The notes under the pieces: model-generated
The model's input: the letters and a program-made list of their open reading frames with translations, nothing else
Told to the model about the DNA's origin: nothing
Database searches by the model: none
Source: Cepaea nemoralis
Lineage: Eukaryota; Mollusca; Gastropoda; Stylommatophora; Helicidae
NCBI GenBank assembly: GCA_014155875.1
Contig: JACEFZ010028131.1
Coordinates: 128,501-192,500, forward strand
Length of the DNA: 64,000 bases
Reading direction: 5' to 3'
Program-made: the position numbers and the translations under genes
Shown: piece by piece, positions 54,334 through 64,000 of the stretch
How the letters are laid out: each line of letters begins with the position of its first letter
Position numbering within the stretch: position 1 is the first letter of the stretch

Positions 54334-54918
54334 GTGTATTTGGATGAAACCTGGATCAATGCGCACCACACAAGTGAAAAGGAATGGCAATCAGTGGACG
54401 GAAAGATAACGCGATATGTGCCCAGTAGTAAAGGACAGCGTTTCGTTATAGCCCATGCTGGTAGTACTCAAAATGGTTTACTACAGAATGCTGGACTCGT
54501 GTTCGTATCAAAGCATACAGACAATAGGGATTATCATAATGAGATGAATGGCAATGTATTTAGCGATTGGCTCGAGAATACAGTGCTTCTATCCCTAGAT
54601 AGACCGTCTTGTCTAATTATGGACAATGCATCATATCACAATGTAGTTGCCCAAGAAGACAAAATACCTACGGCATTGATGCATGACAAGGCAGACGTGG
54701 TTGCGGCCTTGTGGGAGCACGTGTACACCTCGGAAGAGCAAATGGATCACCATAGTCTGGCAAGAATGAGGCAGCGAGGAGTGACTAGGAGATCTGGCCG
54801 AGGCTCGACGCTCAGAGGAAAGGCGAGACGGACATATAATCAGGTTGCTACTGGAATTATTGGTGTTGGAACTCTTCGCTGGCTGCTGAGGATGGGGACG
54901 GAGCGCTTATGGGAATAA
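54334..54918 (+). pseudogene. DDE transposase fragment fused to LINE-5 tail
   Basis: A 194-codon frame. Residues 1-110 look like the middle of an IS630/Tc1-type DDE transposase: YLDETWINAHHTS carries the first catalytic Asp, and LIMDNASYHN the second, with usual spacing. The third acidic residue is lost: from about residue 115 (MHDKADVVAALWE) to the end (LLRMGTERLWE) the frame matches the LINE-5 C-terminal tail at 7894-8454 (DQADILNALRE and LLKRGSEHLW). Upstream the transposase continues in a frame with a stop just before 54334. It is a chimera and cannot be an active transposase. Confidence 0.8.
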
Positions 54919-55059
54919 CCCGAATGCTGTGCTGTCGGTTTCTGAATCAATCAATTAATCAATCTATTCAAATTGTCTGACGTCAAGATACTAACCCAGA
55001 CCGCGCTATTAAAAATTGATAAAAGTTGCTGGAAAAAATGTGAGGACCATGTGTTGAAA

Positions 55060-55320
55060 GAGGAAGATGACTATTAGAGAAAGGATGGATTGGAGTGTAT
55101 GCAACCGATAGCAGTCATCAACCTACTGGAATCGTCCGACACCGATTAAGGTCTGGGCAGATTGCAGAGATTAATCCACATGCACACCTACTGGGATATT
55201 TTGCACCACATATTCAGAAGAATTGCAGGCCCTAAACATTACAGCATCCGCATATACAATACAACTTGTTACTGGCAACAGTTTGTATTCCACAGTGATG
55301 AATTTTCAATTCCGTAAGCC
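55060..55320 (+). mobile_element. Possible Tc1-like transposase remnant
   Basis: Broken frames give GIVRHRLRSGQIAEINPH and QQFVFHSDEFSI; the second resembles the FSDES motif holding the first catalytic Asp of Tc1-type transposases. Short and diverged. Confidence 0.35.
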
Positions 55321-55984
55321 CTCAACGGTGACAAACAACTGACATTAAAAAAAAACAAAAAGCTCTAGACGCACTGAATACCAACTGAAGAGTAATATTG
55401 CGGTGGGAACTGACATATTCTGGCATAACAAGAAACGTGAGAAGAAACACGTTGTCAAATTAGGGGACAACACACGAACATACGAATCATTCTATAAACT
55501 TCAATGAAAAGAGGACCAACATCTTGACCGTTAAGAAAAAAGCCCACTACAGAGACACTGACAACTATTTTCATAGTGCAAAACAGGTAATCATGTCTCC
55601 GTCTCTGAACGGTAAACAGCAGAGTAGACAATCTTTCACGAAGACTCAAAGCGGGTCTGTCACCCATGTGTACGCTGTGAACAAACTACACAGACAGCTG
55701 AACAGATCCTTAAAAATGGACACATGATGACTAAATTGCGGTATCTATTTCTGGTCACTCCATACGTACATTAACGCACAGCTATTTGGAAGCTTTCACG
55801 AACTCAATATAAAAAGCTAAATGCATGCTAGTAACATGAATACTTATGTACAATTATTAACCAGCAGCTGAAGAAACAGGAAGGAAATGAAAAATAAGGT
55901 AAGAAATATATTCCTTCTACTTTCCTGTCAATTTACACATTATTTACCCCATGCCTCTGTAAATTCTCTGTCTTTACTAATATT

Positions 55985-56225
55985 ACACATTGCACCCCTC
56001 TCGGGGTCTCCGTGGTGAAGTGGTCAAGCCGTCTGACTCGGGCTCCGAAGGTTGTATGTCCGATTCCTTCATTTCACGAGTGCATTTTTTCGGAGACTCC
56101 CGAGGGTAGTCGCTGGAGCTACGGAGTTCGTGCTTTGTGCGACGCTTTCCGCCCTGCGGAAAGAGACTGAGCCATATGGGATAAAACCCGGTGCAATGCA
56201 GTCGACCCTGTCGACTTTTAAGCTA
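55985..56225 (+). mobile_element. tRNA-derived SINE
   Basis: Head with CTCCGTGGTGAAGTGGTCAA (A box) and TGTCCGATTCC (B box), body with GGAGCTACGGAGTTCGTGC and a GCAATGCAGTCGACCC end. Distantly like SINE-C in the GAGTTCGTGC segment. Confidence 0.65.
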
Positions 56226-57224
56226 CTTTTTTATTGCACCCACTCCCATACGAATCTGGCTACGCCTTGTACTTGTGCCCTTACCAGAAATAACGTGGTT
56301 TACTGTAAGACTAGTTTGTTAGCGTGAATTCGCTACATTTTCCCAAAAAACATTAAAGAAATGTCGCCACTTTCGATGATTTAAGTTGCTTTTGGACATA
56401 TCAAAGACATATTCCTTGGGTGGGAGTAAATATAAGACGGCAGGAAAAATTTCATAACATGCAACAGACAGTTTTCAAAATAATTGATCGTGAATGAAGG
56501 CATTCATTTCTGGACATACTATAGGAGGTCCATACTGGTGAACCTAAGCCTCGTGTACTTATATGTTTTTGACGAGCACTTTTTGAGCAACTGTCGATAG
56601 AATTTTCCCACGTTTGCTTCTGTTTACGTGAATCAGTCTCGGAAGCCAAGCCAAGACACGCTTTTATCGTGTTGTCTCTTGCGATACTGTTGACTGTTCT
56701 TTCACAATCTTGTTGCATTTCCTTCGTTGCACACGGGGGACGGTCTGCGGGGTTTTGGCAGATTATTAATAGGCCAGCAGCCACAGTTGTTTTCCCGAAA
56801 CATCCTAAGGGCAGGAATCACGAAATATCGATTCCACATACCTATGTATTTCTGTAGATGTTTTACTCTGTCACATCAAGAATTTTATCACAGCCCTGGC
56901 CTCAGACTTTTCCATTGTTCTTATATGTCGGCGAAGCAACAGCTCTGGCTAATATTATATGTTTGGCTTTACTTCATAGCAGGAGAACCCGTTGACGAAA
57001 CAAACACACACTTTCCACATTCAGTGCAAATATGAGTAACTTTGTATGTTCCTACTTTCAACGTTCTCCTGTCACTCTTTCACAGTTAGGACTGAGACTT
57101 ACATTTGTCCATTGTGTTTGTGTGCGTGTGTGTGTTCGTGCGCGCGCTTGTTTATGTGTGTGTTCATGCGCGCGCTTGTGTGTGTGTGTGGGGAGGGGGG
57201 GCACATACAGTGCATGCGGTCATT

Positions 57225-57365
57225 TTCCCATTACCCATACCCTGTTCAACGTATAAGTGAAGTTATAATTAGGGCACATCCCAGCCTCAGAGTAATAATC
57301 CCGTGACCAAATCAGTCAAATTTGGAAAATTAATTTGAAAGGGATTGTTATCCATAGGAAGCAAT
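57225..57365. repeat. Dispersed repeat, Family F
   Basis: CATTACCCATACCCTGTTCA, CAGAGTAATAATCCCGTG, TTAATTTGAAAGGGATTG and TTATCCATAGG, as at 14440 and 45370. Confidence 0.65.
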
Positions 57366-57369
57366 AATT

Positions 57370-57640
57370 AAAGTGTGAGAGAGTGGCACCTTGCAGTCTT
57401 GACAAACCAAAGTATGTGAGTTGGAATGTGGCCAATATTCCATCACAATGCCTGGGCAGAGCTTCAGAGAAACATGTTCCCTCTCTCGGCCTAATCTTGT
57501 GTTTTCCAGAGGAATGGGTAACCAATATGTCTGGCACAAGATAGGCTGCAGACGCTGGCGGCACAGCGTCAAACCTCCGAGACCTCGCCACCACGAGCAG
57601 GTGGCGAATGATGGCCAGACCCTGGAACCCAAGGGACCCG
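57370..57640 (-). repeat. Dispersed repeat, Family E-like
   Basis: CACCTTGCAGTCTTGACAAA, TGCCTGGGCAGAGC, TCTCGGCCTAATCTTG and AATATGTCTGGCACAAGATA follow the order of the 44820-45300 copy but are strongly diverged. Confidence 0.55.
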
Positions 57641-58219
57641 GCTTAGAAATTAATTTTTAATTTTTTAAAAAAAAAAACCTAATTAAAGTGTATACATTGC
57701 AGAACTACCTTATATACATATGGGGACAATTTAATGGTAGACGTCCTGCATATATTGGTGTCCGCTGTAATGCATATAACATTTGTGTACCAAGCTGCGA
57801 GGACAGAGAGATCCATCATTTGGCGCCGTCTCAGCAGCACCAGCAGAATTACGCGGTTTTCATTTCCCGCCTTGCTGTCGTCTGCACTTAAACAACCGGG
57901 GGCGTGTCTGTCGTGTGCCCGGTGAACTCTCGGAACTAACGTCTTTTGTCTCTGGCTGGACATATCTGAGTTGGGAGATGGGAGAGGGGTGCATCAGTAA
58001 ACACCAAGCGCCTTCGATAATGGCACATTATGAATGTAGCATGCGTGGTTTATAAAGAGTGCATGCAGTGAATGCGGTAGAAAATGAGAAGGGTTGAGGG
58101 ACAAGTTTGTTTCACCATATATGTAATGTGTTTGTGTGACTTGATGTGTATTGGATATATGGTAATAATCTTATATTGTGTAGGCCAATCATCACTAGGT
58201 GGGTGATGTGTTATATATA

Positions 58220-58465
58220 TACCCGGTCTCCATGGCGGAGGTGTTAGCACCTTTCTCCGTAACCCCGAATACTCTCGTGGTTGACGTGAGCGCACGAGAA
58301 TTGGAAGCGGTTCGAGTCGCGCCAGTAACTTATGAGAGTGTGGAGCCGGTCGCTCAGAAAGTCGTGACGTACTGATGAGCGTAATCTAGCCTAGGAATCA
58401 ACATACAGCTGAAAGATGCTGATGTTGACCGCAATATCCTGAAACAGGATGGAAACGCGGGGAAA
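58220..58465 (+). mobile_element. SINE-A copy
   Basis: GTCTCCATGGCGGAGGTGTT head, GCGGTTCGAGTCGCG B box, GAGCCGGTCGCTCAGAAAG, ATCAACATACAGCTGAAAG and a diverged ATATCCTGAAACAGGATGG tail. Confidence 0.85.
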
Positions 58466-58474
58466 AAAAAAATA

Positions 58475-58605
58475 CACCAAGGATAATAATCGTGAACATG
58501 GATATGTTTTAAAACACCAAGGATAATAAACGTGATCATGGATATAGATAAAACATCAAAGGAACGGTAATAATATTGAAAATGGATATACATAAAACGC
58601 CAACG
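58475..58605. repeat. Three-copy tandem repeat of about 45 bp
   Basis: ACACCAAGGATAATAA and ATCATGGATAT recur three times with decay. Confidence 0.7.
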
Positions 58606-58991
58606 TTAATTAGTGACCTAGTCTCGATCAGCGAGCGATACAACAGCGCACTTGAGACTGCTGACACCTGAAATCAAATATCGTAGCCCAGGCCAGCTCT
58701 GGAGAAGAAGCCACTTGTGTTGACAGCCTCAGGGATTTCCACCATCGTTTGCCCATGCCACCTCTTCTGCCAGCCAAACTTCAGGTGGGCCGGGCTGGTC
58801 TGTTTTCCGAGGTGGTTTTTGACGCGAAGGCACTATCCCACGGAGTTCTTGATCGGGGGATGTTTGCGTGCCATTTGGCAAGGTGCGCGGCTCCAGGCTG
58901 GAGAATGTTTGTGCTACCTGCGCGCAAGGTTATTAGTACGTATGGGAAAAGGGGGGGGGGATGATGCTCACCTGTCTACCACTTGATCCAT

Positions 58992-59008
58992 TTCTCTCTC
59001 TCTCGCTC

Positions 59009-59093
<85 letters not shown>

Positions 59094-59096
59094 GGG
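58992..59096. repeat. (CT)n microsatellite
   Basis: About 50 CT dinucleotides with three CGCT interruptions. Confidence 0.97.
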
Positions 59097-59529
59097 TTTC
59101 CCTCTCTGTCTCCTCTCTCCGCACATCCCCCGTCCCCTTGCAAGACACAGCAAACGCCTAAACATGCTGCATATTCCCAAGACTAGGATACTCTTACACA
59201 AAACAAGCTTAGCTTATCTATACTGGCCAAGACCTGCTGACACGTCCACGCCGTGCGTCCTGGGCAACAGGTTCTTTCGGGGACCTGGCTAACATCAGTA
59301 GGATCGATGATTCCTCCGAAGCCGGAGAGTATCTGCCTGCATGGCGAGGAACTACCAGTCTGCACATCAATAAGCCGGACACAGGACAACGGATACTCAC
59401 GCAACATATGCTATCACACTGATGTTGGACAACAGGATGTCTTCATCCGACATACAGGACTTCACGCTGGAGCTCACAGCCAGCGAACACAAGCAAGCAA
59501 GCACTCCAGACTTGATCATGTTGGTCTCT

Positions 59530-59807
59530 ATCTCTTTTTTTCTCTTCCTAATCTCTTTCTCTCCACCCCCCCCCCCCCCCATTCTCTTTCACCCTCTCTC
59601 TTATTCACTCAGCAGTCTCTCCCTCCTCTTTTTCTCTGTCTGTCTGTCTGTCTCTTTTTTTCACCCTCTATTCTTTCGCTCTCTCTCTCCATCACCCTAT
59701 CTATCTTCTTCTATGTCTCTCTCTCTTCCTCCTCTCTTTCTCTCTCTATCACTCTCTTTCTCTCTCTATCACTCTTTCTCTCTTCGCCCTCTCTCTCCTC
59801 ATCTCTT

Positions 59808-59852
<45 letters not shown>

Positions 59853-60047
59853 TTCTCTCTCTCTATCACTCCCTTTCTCTCTCTTCGCCCTCTCTCCTCC
59901 TCTCTTTCTCTATCGCTTTCGTTCTCCCCTTTCTCCCTAGCTCTCTATCTCTCCTCCTCTCTTTCTCTACATCTCTCTTTCTCTCCATCTCTCTTTCTCT
60001 CCCTCCTCTCTTACTTTCTCTCCCTTCCCCTCTCTTTCCCTCCCTCC

Positions 60048-60105
<58 letters not shown>
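59530..60105. repeat. Long CT/CTTT-rich tract
   Basis: Almost pure pyrimidine for about 570 bp, mostly TCTCTCTTTCTC-like, with one poly(C) run near 59567 and a final (CT)n. Long serine/leucine frames here are by-products. Confidence 0.95.
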
Positions 60106-60108
<3 letters not shown>

Positions 60109-60269
60109 CAGGGCATGGTAAACACCTAAACATACACATCCCCAAGGCTAGGATCTAAAGAAATGTTGCACGCCCTTTGCAGAACGCTGTGATCAAGCCC
60201 AACCCCAGATGATTCACTAGGTCATTTAACGCTGGATACGGGGCCCATTACCTTCACCGGCCAGCTGGA

Positions 60270-60435
60270 CTTCAACGTTGACCAGCCCAGGAGAGACTTA
60301 TCCAGAACAAGCTTAGGGTGCTGTGAACTCAACCGTGAACTATCTTTCACAGCGTTGACCAGCCCAGGAGAGACTATCCAGAACAAACTTAGTGTGCTGT
60401 GAACTCAGCCGTGGAAATCTCAAATCTTTCACAGC
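60270..60435. repeat. Two-copy tandem duplication of about 80 bp
   Basis: GTTGACCAGCCCAGGAGAGA, TATCCAGAACAA, GTGCTGTGAACTCA and CTTTCACAGCG occur twice in a row. Confidence 0.85.
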
Positions 60436-60486
60436 GTATCAAAGATACTACTGGCACCTGTATATACAAACTACATACCCTGTACA

Positions 60487-60690
60487 TTCGACTCAGTGGC
60501 GAAAGGCTTGCGAACGCAATTCGTAATGTGATCTCGAGGTATGGTGTCCGCCTCGAATGCTGGAGGTCCCGGTTTCAAGCCCCGCTGAGGGCCGGGATTT
60601 TTTCTCGTGGACTTCTAGTAACACAATTTTCCTGGTCTCTGGGTAGTGAGATCGGACGCCCATGTGTATTGTTGCGGACGTAAAAAAAAA
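60487..60690 (+). mobile_element. SINE-A head joined to partial SINE-C
   Basis: GTGGCGAAAGGCTTGCGAAC and AATTCGTAAT are SINE-A head; at about 60530 it switches to SINE-C (TCTCGAGGTATGGTGTCCGC, GGTTTCAAGCCCCG, GGGTAGTGAGATCGGACGCC) and stops in a poly(A)-like run. Confidence 0.8.
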
Positions 60691-60692
60691 AA

Positions 60693-60795
60693 AAAAATGA
60701 GCGGCTAGCCGAGCTAGAACGCCGGATTCTCAATCGGGAGACCCGGGTTCGAATCCTCTGTAAGGTGTGGGATATTTTTCTGTCAGGGGCAAAAA
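60693..60795 (+). mobile_element. tRNA-like SINE head
   Basis: GAGCGGCTAGCCGAGCTAGA (A box) and CCGGGTTCGAATCC (perfect B box) at tRNA spacing, with an anticodon-loop-like TTCTCAA. The T stem and one anticodon-stem pair do not hold, so a working tRNA is unlikely. Confidence 0.6.
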
Positions 60796-60890
60796 AACAA
60801 CAACATCCTAACTTGCACAGTTCGCGACGACTGCTCTAGCCAGGCGGCCTTAATTCCCCAGGCTCAAAGACCCCTCTGCCATACACCGCA
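60795..60890 (+). repeat. Dispersed repeat shared with 27880-27975
   Basis: CAGTTCGCGACGACTG and CCAGGCGGCCTTAATTCCC, following the tRNA-like head, so probably the body of that SINE. Confidence 0.6.
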
Positions 60891-61100
60891 AGGTACTATA
60901 TCGGCGGTAAATGACAGTATCACGAAACACAGCTGTGGGCGCTTTGGAAGCAGACCGAATTGCGTTGGTTTCCATACAGCGGTATGAGTGCCTGCCGTTA
61001 AGACAGCAGTGGCAAACTACTGAATGTAAATCTGCAAAGAAATCACAAACAGCCAAACATGCTGCGGTTTACTGCGATGTCCTGTAAATGATATACAACT
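60890..61100 (+). mobile_element. SINE-A copy
   Basis: AGCAGACCGAATTGCGTTGG, GTGGCAAACTACTGAATG, AGAAATCACAAACAGCC and GTCCTGTAAATGATATAC. Confidence 0.85.
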
Positions 61101-61149
61101 AACCTTTTTATATATACACACGACGCGCGCGCGCGCGAGCTATCTGAAG

Positions 61150-61720
61150 ACTATGTCAGAACTTATCACAAACCCCTTTAAAATGCTAGTATACTAAGCA
61201 TTCTCCTATCTTGGACATGTAATAACAGATGATGGCAGAAATGAAACCGAAATTTAAAAAAAAAAAAAAATACCGATTTCATGTTGAAAACATTTTTGGC
61301 CTGACGGCCAAAAATATTTTCAATATGAAATCAGTATTAACATCTAGGGCTAGAGAGATTAAAAGCGCATTAAAAATGAGAATTGTCAAATGTTATGCAT
61401 ATTCAACACTGCTGTATGGCGCGGAAGCCTGAATTAACAAGCAATTAGAAAGTCGAGGAGATATACATATACAGAAGAATATGTCGTCCTCTTTCATGGA
61501 AACAAAAACAATGAAATACAGAGGTTCTGGCAAAACTGGGAATGAAAAGAAAGTTCGGGAAAGACTTTTAAAAAGAGGAAAGAGAGGTATAAAAACTACT
61601 GGAGGGTAAGATTGAAGGCAAGCGAGAAAGAGTTCGAGGTTGCACTCCCTAGCCTTTGACTGTCACCAGTCTATCTACAAGGTCGCAGGTTACTGTCTCA
61701 CGTTGCCTGGTCCCTGTCTG
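61150..61720 (+). mobile_element. RTE-like LINE remnant with hairpin insert
   Basis: FSYLGHVITDDGRNETEI, then beyond an A-rich run and a hairpin LTSRAREIKSALKMRIVKCY and STLLYGAEA, the usual post-palm sequence of RTE-like LINEs. Later frames are broken. Confidence 0.8.
61271..61336. repeat. Near-perfect foldback, 31-bp arms
   Basis: Arms 61271-61301 and 61306-61336 are complementary at 28 of 31 positions around a TGAC loop; the stem top is TTTTTGGCC with GGCCAAAAA. It interrupts LINE coding sequence. Confidence 0.9.
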
Positions 61721-62024
61721 TGGACCTTTCCGACACTTGAGACCTTACCAGTAACTACGCTACCGTCGGCTTGGCTCTTGGGGGTCAGTGGGACACACGA
61801 GCCCCTCAATTACTCCAGGGTGGAGACACAACAGGGAGGGGTTATTGAACACAATTATATACAAGGGGGTTTTACATGAAAACCTTAAACGTGTGATAGT
61901 AATTACAATAACCATGTCATTGTCTTGTAACTTGTGGATATTGTTGTTAAGGTTGTCTAGAGTGTTAAGCATGTGATATCACAGTACAGACGAAGACGGT
62001 GACGTAATAAGGACCAATTTAAAG

Positions 62025-62330
62025 ATGGCCGCCCCACTTTTGACATGCATCAAAGAGGAGCAGTGTACTGTTAATCTTTTTTTGTTTTGTTTTGATCAGT
62101 GAAGGGGTGAAACCTATAGAAATTCATCAGCGAAGGAAGGTCCAGTATAGTGATGCATGCCTGTCGGTCCATCAAGTGTATGACTGGAGTAGGAAGTTTC
62201 AAAACTGGCATGACTTCTGTGACAGGCTGTTCACGACCGGGTCAGGCACACCGAGTAGTGAACCCAGAGTCGATGTTTCTACAGGAATCCAAGCGCTTTA
62301 TCGGCGCTAGAGGACTTGCATTGAACACAG
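62025..62330 (+). pseudogene. Mariner-like transposase N-terminus, frameshifted
   Basis: Starts MAAPLLTCIKEEQCTVN at 62025, shifts frame through a T-rich run to SEGVKPIEIHQRRKVQYSDA and QVYDWSRKF, then shifts again to TGMTSVTG and RPGQAHRVV. This is the helix-turn-helix N-terminal domain found in mariner/SETMAR-like transposases. The catalytic domain is absent. Confidence 0.8.
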
Positions 62331-62969
62331 CGGTGACTACATTGAAAAATGATACATTTGTTCTTTACTTTTTCAGAATATATTCACCAAAACAAAAGAA
62401 ACAAAAACACACTTAATGTTTCCATTTGAATCCCCCTCGTACTTAAAAAAAAAAAAAAAAAAATAAACACAGTAATGATAGAAGCTATAAAAGATTAAGG
62501 TGATACTAACCAAATACTTTACAATATGTGATACAATGATTAAACAGTCATGAATGGCCTCTTCTTGAGATCACTGGAGCCTCTAAGATTTGACAGTAAC
62601 CAGACAAAGTTATAGGTATTCACTGGCACTTGCATAGGATACTAAGACGAAACAGGTTTTAGAAGACATACAAAGTGTTGATAAACTGATGCTTCAGTGA
62701 TCAGAGAAAGTGATTAGAAACAGGTTTCTCATACTATCTGACAAACTTGCTCGAACAATTTCAATTCATTCGATAAATGTGGGGCCGTTGATTTGTGTGT
62801 CACTGCCATAAAGTCGTGTTATTCAGATTTGATGTTGGACTTCAAATGGAAAGCTATTTAATGACGACTCTGGGCTGTATTCATCCAGCAGGAATTAATA
62901 TTGTTGTCGATGTCACCGTGTAAAACACTTGCTACACTTATCTAATATTTTATGTCTCCCCCCCCCCCC

Positions 62970-63100
62970 CCCTTGCCGCTCTCCGTGGCGAAGGCGTTAC
63001 TGACGTGGTTCGTAATCCCGTATACCCGCGTTAGAAACACAACTGCGCGCGATTTGGCATCAGACCGCGTAGTCAACTTTGTTATAATTTGCTACACATC
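62970..63100 (+). mobile_element. SINE-A head, truncated
   Basis: CTCCGTGGCGAAGGCGTTAC, TTCGTAATCCCGTATACCC and GCGCGATTTGGCATCAGACC, the cleanest tRNA-like head of the family; the core and tail are missing. Confidence 0.85.
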
Positions 63101-63246
63101 TGAAAGCATGTCCTGGGCCGATCTACCGGAGAGCTAGCGGGGATTACTGAGAATGCGTGTGTGCTTGTTTACCGAGATTGAACTTGTCCCTAGGTTTTCA
63201 CGTTCTTCAAGAATGAACAACTCTAATCGACGAAGTTGTGTGTGTT

Positions 63247-63271
63247 TCTTCTTCTTCTTCTTCTTCTTCTT

Positions 63272-63301
<30 letters not shown>
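63247..63301. repeat. (TTC)n microsatellite
   Basis: About 18 TTC triplets followed by (AAC)n. Confidence 0.97.
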
Positions 63302-63302
<1 letters not shown>

Positions 63303-64000
63303 ACAACAACAACAACAAGCAAAGAAGGCTGGACATCCGAGCAACTGCCTTAATCCACGAGGCAAGCGAAATCCGAATGTATTAGAAATCAGTAATTTAA
63401 TTCGTCCTCAGTTTGTCCACGTCTTCTCGAGTTCGAGGTGGCCGCCGTACATTGAAGCCACTTCATTTTGCAGGATTCCTCTTCTTTGTTTCCCTCACTC
63501 TTCTCTTCTCCTCTCCCCCCTCTCTCCCAACACCAGACATCAACCATACGCAGCCCAGATGGGTTTTTCAGCTGCTGCACATTTTGTTTCCCGACCATCG
63601 ACATTAAATCTGACCTTATCAGGACCCATAATCTTAACCCTTGATTGACATAAATTGTTTTTCAAAATGTCTTTCAACTTCCGGTGGCGTGTTTTTTTTT
63701 TTTCCTTTTTCAAATGAATAGATGGACCCGAGTGGTCTGAAGTAGCGGTTTACAAGCGATGTGGCCTTATACGTTAGAGTTGATCGGAAGAGTGACAGGT
63801 GTGCCAGGTGCTATTTTTCTGGGTGACAAGCAGTAAAGAGGAATTATTGAAGATGGGGTTTACAAAATTGACACAAGGCTGCTCTTGCAGCAGAGCTTAC
63901 AAGATTTCGGAATCTGGAGGAGAGTGTGGGAACTGGGGTAACTAACCACTTCGCTAGCGCGAACATTTTCAATGCAAGAAAATTGTAGAAATGATGAAAC

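Noticed and set aside
56452..56784. 110-codon minus-strand frame
   Set aside because: No recognisable motif, no splice context and no repeat copy; could be chance.
59253..60158. 301-codon frame
   Set aside because: Mostly a CT-rich simple tract; the short non-repetitive start is not recognisable.
60693..60770. Functional tRNA gene with a CTC anticodon
   Set aside because: The B box is perfect, but the T stem is mismatched and a SINE-like body follows.

Overview
The window looks like a repeat-saturated metazoan nuclear genome, most likely a lophotrochozoan and plausibly a gastropod mollusc. The evidence is split exons with GT-AG introns, tRNA-derived SINEs, many 5'-truncated non-LTR retrotransposons (LINEs), Penelope-like, piggyBac-like, hAT and mariner fragments, and long micro- and minisatellites. 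The taxon is an inference from repeat style only. I see no prokaryotic operon, no CRISPR array and no intact transposase or reverse transcriptase.

One conventional gene can be supported with confidence: LAMTOR4, a Ragulator subunit that works in lysosomal amino-acid signalling to mTORC1. It lies on the + strand in three coding exons (7627-7704, 9610-9727, 14742-14839) and encodes 97 residues. Its introns hold a LINE RNase H fragment, a LINE zinc-finger tail, SINEs, and a piggyBac-like element that has jumped into another copy of itself. A 27-bp minisatellite of about 37 copies starts about 360 bp after the stop codon.

Layout: 1-7600 has minisatellites, nested LINE and Penelope remnants and a 1.1-kb terminal-inverted-repeat element. 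7600-14840 is LAMTOR4. 15200-25200 has arrays, LINE and SINE copies and a hAT element. 26000-36150 has LINE 3' ends with different microsatellite tails and two higher-order arrays, one clearly born from LINE sequence. 36154-40928 is a 2.08-kb near-identical direct duplication, and 38238-46885 contains three blocks of homopolymer-smeared sequence that look like assembly or base-calling artefact. 42500-50050 has further arrays, a hAT element and nested SINE and Penelope insertions. 50500-64000 has long pyrimidine tracts, a chimeric transposase/LINE open frame, a mariner start and more SINEs.

The families are named here by local labels. SINE-A has a tRNA-like head, a core with CGGTCGTTCAGAAAGC and a tail with GTCCTGTAAAGGA. 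SINE-B has its tRNA head on the opposite strand of most copies (GGTTCAACCCC B box). SINE-C has a Ser/Leu-tRNA-like head. SINE-D has an A box like TAGCGTAGTGG and a 3' end near CTTTTACTTT. SINE-G and Families E and F are dispersed non-coding repeats. LINE-1 ends in (GAAT)n, LINE-2 in (TGAT)n, LINE-4 in (GAT)n; LINE-3 and LINE-5 are RNase H-type C-terminal fragments. Stretches not listed (chiefly 2285-2500, 4571-5195, 8455-9050, 13870-14430, 16765-17080, 18990-19445, 20590-21210, 25160-25535, 33310-34485 apart from the exon candidate described under findings, 40960-41390, 50040-50580, 51600-52165, 53055-53505, 55330-55980, 56230-57220, 57645-58215, 58610-58985, 59100-59520, 61725-62020, 62335-62965, 63305-64000) show nothing I can identify.
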